A stretch of 64,000 nt of DNA from CAVVYW01 sp963752605 (GTDB lineage Bacteria > Actinomycetota > Thermoleophilia > Solirubrobacterales > 70-9): contig CAVVYW010000005.1 of the NCBI GenBank assembly GCA_963752605.1, positions 806,001-870,000 on the forward strand. Direction: 5' to 3'. This document shows positions 61,110 to 64,000 of this stretch, one piece after another. The position numbers and the translations under genes were made by a program. Positions within the stretch are counted from its first letter, which is position 1; each line of letters begins with the position of its first letter. Under the pieces are notes generated by a model. It ran no database searches. It was not told the origin of the DNA and was given only the letters and a program-made list of their open reading frames with translations.

Positions 61110-61817
61110 GTGCCAATACACTCGGCCGCTACCTTGCCCGAGCCCATCCCGATCATCGGCGGCACCGGAGCCCTCGGATACGGGCTTGCCCTGCGCTGGG
61201 CGCGCGCCGGAGAGCGGATCGTGATCGGCTCGCGGGACCATGAGCGCGCGGGCGAGGCGGCCGGGCGCGTGAGCGCTGCCGTGAAGGACGCCCAGGTGGA
61301 AGGTCTGGAGAACGGCGAGGCCGCCGGCAAGGGGCCGATCGTCTTCCTGACGGTCCCGTTCCGCGCCCAGTCGGAGACGCTCAACAACCTGCGTGAGGCT
61401 CTTTCGGAAGGCCAGCTGCTCGTCGACTGCACCGTGCCGACGGCCGCGGCCGTGAGCGGCAAGGCGACCCGGACCGTCGGCGTGTGGCAGGGCTCGGCGG
61501 CCCAGCAGGCGCAGGAGATGGTCCCCGAGGGAGTGACCGTCATCTCCGCGCTGCACACCGTCAGCGCCACCGCCCTGGCCGGGGACGGCGAGCTGTCGGA
61601 GGACGTGCTTGTCTGCGGCGAGCGCAAGGCCGACAAGGCCCGCGTCGCGAGGCTCGTCGAGCGGATCGAGGGGCTGCGGGCGGTCAACGCCGGCCCGCTG
61701 GAGATGGCGCGCATCGTGGAGACGCTGACCCCGATGCTGATCGCGATCAACGCTCGCTACAAGACGCACGCCGGCATCAGGATCACCGGCCTTCCCGAGG
61801 GCGATCCTTGGGCGTAG
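61110..61817 (+). CDS. npdG: NADPH-dependent F420 reductase
   Basis: 235 residues from GTG 61110; a TTG at 61134 just before PEPIPIIGG is an alternative giving 227. Rossmann motif IPIIGGTGALGYGLALRWAR, then GERIVIGSRDHERA (Ser-Arg contacts for the NADP phosphate), FLTVPFRAQSETL and ISALHTVSATALAG match F420:NADPH oxidoreductase. It moves hydride between NADPH and coenzyme F420. It overlaps the cofD start by 10 bases and heads the F420 gene cluster, which fits its job of supplying reduced F420. Confidence 0.92.
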   Translation: MPIHSAATLPEPIPIIGGTGALGYGLALRWARAGERIVIGSRDHERAGEAAGRVSAAVKDAQVEGLENGEAAGKGPIVFLTVPFRAQSETLNNLREALSEGQLLVDCTVPTAAAVSGKATRTVGVWQGSAAQQAQEMVPEGVTVISALHTVSATALAGDGELSEDVLVCGERKADKARVARLVERIEGLRAVNAGPLEMARIVETLTPMLIAINARYKTHAGIRITGLPEGDPWA

Positions 61818-62737
61818 TCGTCCTCGCGGGCGGCACCGGTGGAGCGAAGCTCGCCGCCGGGATGCAGGAGCTGCTCGGGGAGGACCTCTCGGTCATCGCC
61901 AACACCGGCGACGACGTAGAGATTCTCGGGGTCGACGTCTCCCCCGACCCGGACCTGATCACCTACTGGCTCTCGGGCGAGATCGACGAGGAGCGCGGCT
62001 GGGGGCTCAAGGGGGACTCCTTCACCACCTTCGAGCGGCTGGTGGCCCTTGGCGCGCCGAGCTGGTTCCAGCTCTCGGACCGCGACCTCGCCACCTGCCT
62101 GTATCGAACGACCTTCCTGGCGGAGGGCGGGAGGCGAACCGATGCGCAGGCGCAGATCGCCCGCGCCCTGGGGGTGCGGGCAAAGGTCCTGCCGATGAGC
62201 GAGGAGCGGGTGCGCACCAGGGTGAGGACGCCCGACGGATGGCGCGGATTGCAGGAGTTCCTGATCGCCGACCGCGCCGAGCCGCCGATCGAAGCGGTCG
62301 AGCTCGAGGGCATCGCAGAGGCGTCCCCCACCCCCGAGGTGCTCGAGGCGATCTCGGCCGCCGAGGCGATCGTGATCGGCCCCTCGAATCCCGTGATCTC
62401 GATCGGGCCGATCCTCGCCGTCCCCGGGATCCGGGAGGCGCTCGGATCGTCCGGCGTCCCGCTGATCGCGGTCAGCCCGTACGTCGGCGGCGAGGTGGTC
62501 AAGGGCCCCACCGACTCCTTCATGCGGGCCGTGGGGCGTCCCTCGACGGCCGGCGGCGTCGCCTCGCTGTACGAGGGGCTGATCGCGGGAATGGTCTGCG
62601 ACGAGGCCGATCCCGATCCGCCACCGGAGCGCGTCGCCGTGCTCACCTGCCCCACCCTGATGGAGGGGGCCGCCGGCCGCCGCGGCCTGGCCGAGCGGGT
62701 CCTCGAGTTCGCCGAGAACCCAACACCTGACGGTTGA
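61808..62737 (+). CDS. cofD: 2-phospho-L-lactate (or phosphoenolpyruvate) transferase CofD/FbiA
   Basis: 309 residues from TTG 61808, overlapping the npdG end; no ATG or GTG is near enough to VVVLAGGTGGAKLAAGMQEL. Motifs: GGTGGAKLA, IANTGDDVEILGVDVSPDPD, TYWLSGEIDEERGWGLKGDS, WFQLSDRDLATCLYRTTFLA, VIGPSNPVISIGPILAVPGI and VSPYVGGEVVKGPTDSFMRA. It joins the nucleotide-activated three-carbon acid to the deazaflavin Fo, making F420-0 (or its dehydro form in actinobacteria). Cytosolic. Confidence 0.95.
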   Translation: MGVVVLAGGTGGAKLAAGMQELLGEDLSVIANTGDDVEILGVDVSPDPDLITYWLSGEIDEERGWGLKGDSFTTFERLVALGAPSWFQLSDRDLATCLYRTTFLAEGGRRTDAQAQIARALGVRAKVLPMSEERVRTRVRTPDGWRGLQEFLIADRAEPPIEAVELEGIAEASPTPEVLEAISAAEAIVIGPSNPVISIGPILAVPGIREALGSSGVPLIAVSPYVGGEVVKGPTDSFMRAVGRPSTAGGVASLYEGLIAGMVCDEADPDPPPERVAVLTCPTLMEGAAGRRGLAERVLEFAENPTPDG

Positions 62738-62789
62738 CGAGTTCCCAGCGGGGCATGACCCGCTAGCCTGGCTCAGCAAGGGGGCAGAC

Positions 62790-63473
62790 TTGAAGACAAC
62801 CGCAGTCATTCCCGTGAAGCGCCTGGATGCCGCTAACGAGAGGCTCCGGGACCTACTCGCGCCGGAAGCACGGAGACAGCTCGCCGAGGCGATGCTGCTG
62901 GACACGCTCAGCAAGCTGCGCCGGAGCAAGATGCTCGACGAGCTGCTCGTGGTCACCTCCGACCCCTTCGTCGAGCGACACGCGCGCTGGATGGAGCACG
63001 ACGTGCTCCTGCAGGCCGAGGACTCGGGACACCCGGCCGCCGCGCAGGCCGGAGCCGCCGCCGCGCAGGCGAACGGCGCGGATCGCGTCGCCATGCTGCC
63101 GGTCGACTGCCCGCTGCTGGATCCCGAGGAGCTCGACCGGCACATCGGCCGTGCCCCCCAGGCCGCACTGATCGTCCCCGACCGGCACAAGACCGGCACC
63201 AACGGACTGGTGCTCTCGCCGCCCGACGTGTTCGCGCCCGCTTTCGGCCCCGAAAGCCTTTCGAGGCACGTCAGCCGGGCGCGCGCAGCCGGAATCAGCT
63301 TCTCCCTCGAGGAGATCGAGTCCCTCGCGACTGACCTGGACACTCCCGAGGACATGAGGGTGCTGCGGGACAGGCTGCTGCTCGACCCCGAGCCGGCGCC
63401 TCGCACGGCGACCCTCCTCTGGGAGCTCGGGACGGGGACCGAGGACGCGGACGCGTCAGCCGCCCTAGCCTGA
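62790..63473 (+). CDS. cofC: 2-phospho-L-lactate / PEP guanylyltransferase CofC/FbiD
   Basis: 227 residues from TTG 62790, with AAGGGGG 6 bases upstream. Nucleotidyltransferase fold: TTAVIPVKRLDAANERLRDL, LDELLVVTSDPFVERHARWM, LQAEDSGHPAAAQAGAAAAQ, VAMLPVDCPLLDPEELDRHI, HKTGTNGLVLSPPDVF, FGPESLSRHVSRARAAGISF and LATDLDTPEDM. It activates phospholactate or PEP with GTP for CofD. It lies between cofD and cofE, close to both. Confidence 0.94.
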   Translation: MKTTAVIPVKRLDAANERLRDLLAPEARRQLAEAMLLDTLSKLRRSKMLDELLVVTSDPFVERHARWMEHDVLLQAEDSGHPAAAQAGAAAAQANGADRVAMLPVDCPLLDPEELDRHIGRAPQAALIVPDRHKTGTNGLVLSPPDVFAPAFGPESLSRHVSRARAAGISFSLEEIESLATDLDTPEDMRVLRDRLLLDPEPAPRTATLLWELGTGTEDADASAALA

Positions 63474-63474
63474 T

Positions 63475-64000
63475 TTGACGGGACGAGAGCTGCGCATCAG
63501 GCCGCTCGAGGGGCTGCCTGAGGTGCGCGAGGGCGACGCTCTCGGAGGACTCGTCGCCGAGGCGGCGACGCCGAGCGCTGACGAGATCGTGGTGCTCTCG
63601 CAGAAGGTGGTCTCGAAGGCCGAGGGGCGCCTGCGGCGCCTCGCCGAGGTCGAGCCCGGCGCGCGGGCGAGCGAGCTGGCGGAGCGCCTCGACAAGGACC
63701 CGGCGCTCGTCGAGCTGGTCCTCTCGGAGAGCAGGCGGGTGGTGAGGGCCGAGCGAGGGGTGCTGATCACCGAGACGAACGCCGGCTGGATCTGTGCGAA
63801 CGCCGGGATAGACGCCTCCAACCTGGAGGACGGGTGGGTCGCGCTCCTGCCGACCGACGGCGACGACTCCGCGCGCCGGATCCGCGGCGAGATGACCGCC
63901 GCCTCGGGTGCCTCACCGGCGGTCGTGATCGCGGACAGCTTCGGGCGCGCCTGGCGGCTCGGCCAGGCCGACGTCGCGATCGGCTGCGCCGGCATCGCCC
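63475..64000 (+). CDS. cofE: F420-0:gamma-glutamyl ligase CofE/FbiB (partial, cut by window edge)
   Basis: The first 175 codons, from TTG 63475, directly after the cofC stop. LTGRELRIRPLEGLPEVREG, IVVLSQKVVSKAEGRLRRLA, VLITETNAGWICANAGIDAS, LLPTDGDDSARRIRGEM and VVIADSFGRAWRLGQADVAI are CofE hallmarks (SQKxVSKAEG, ICANAGID, the DSFGR substrate loop). It adds glutamate residues to F420-0. Whether a C-terminal FbiB-type nitroreductase domain follows lies beyond the window. Confidence 0.94.
   Translation, partial: MTGRELRIRPLEGLPEVREGDALGGLVAEAATPSADEIVVLSQKVVSKAEGRLRRLAEVEPGARASELAERLDKDPALVELVLSESRRVVRAERGVLITETNAGWICANAGIDASNLEDGWVALLPTDGDDSARRIRGEMTAASGASPAVVIADSFGRAWRLGQADVAIGCAGIA

Overview
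The window is high-GC chromosomal DNA, almost completely filled with genes. The most likely source is an actinobacterium of the Thermoleophilia/Solirubrobacterales type. This rests on a six-gene mce operon, a coenzyme F420 biosynthesis cluster, a DivIVA-family protein, DUF3556, DUF4235 and DUF7144 membrane proteins, GTG and TTG starts, and many exported repeat proteins with lysine-rich tails. The assignment is inference; no rRNA or taxonomic marker gene is present.

Layout. 1-0.4 kb: a cobalamin riboswitch reading leftward into a secreted protein cut by the window edge. 0.4-10.3 kb: a small secreted protein, then six overlapping mce genes on the minus strand. 10.5-13.7 kb: two tandem NHL-repeat/collagen-like secreted proteins. 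13.9-14.2 kb: tRNA-Glu and tRNA-Leu. 14.3-18.2 kb: a degenerate EAL protein, a PASTA-tailed secreted protein and a beta-helix protein. 18.3-24.5 kb: a probable minus-strand operon (alpha/beta-hydrolase-like exoprotein, DUF3556 membrane protein, CrtI-like oxidoreductase). 24.5-29.6 kb: a plus-strand run (sulfatase, CoA-transferase, lactate-monooxygenase-like flavoenzyme, lipoprotein, small secreted protein). 29.5-39.5 kb: membrane proteins, a GH25 lysozyme, an HD-GYP remnant, a giant RCC1/cadherin-like exoprotein, MsrA and a double P-domain protein. 39.65-43.66 kb: a 4-kb segment bounded by 54-bp direct repeats of the tRNA-Pro 3' part, with the geometry of an integrated element. 43.6-49 kb: tRNAs (Pro, Gly, Trp, two Leu), an HNH protein, a second sulfatase, a lone receiver protein and an SRAP protein. 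49-61 kb: acyl-CoA and lipid metabolism (acetoacetyl-CoA synthetase, desaturase, carboxyltransferase, 3-hydroxyacyl-CoA dehydrogenase, HMG-CoA-lyase-like enzyme, thioesterase, SDR), a third sulfatase and DivIVA. 61.1-64 kb: npdG-cofD-cofC-cofE for F420.

How they fit together. Much of the window encodes the cell envelope and exterior: Mce lipid-transfer proteins, about a dozen secreted proteins, three sulfatases and a lysozyme. The rest is CoA-ester metabolism and F420 cofactor supply. Several unrelated exported proteins share polylysine or lysine/cysteine tails, which is the most suggestive unexplained pattern here. Five genes are interrupted by single-base frameshifts, seven in total and all of the same sign. 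That looks more like sequence error than decay, so those genes may be intact in the organism.
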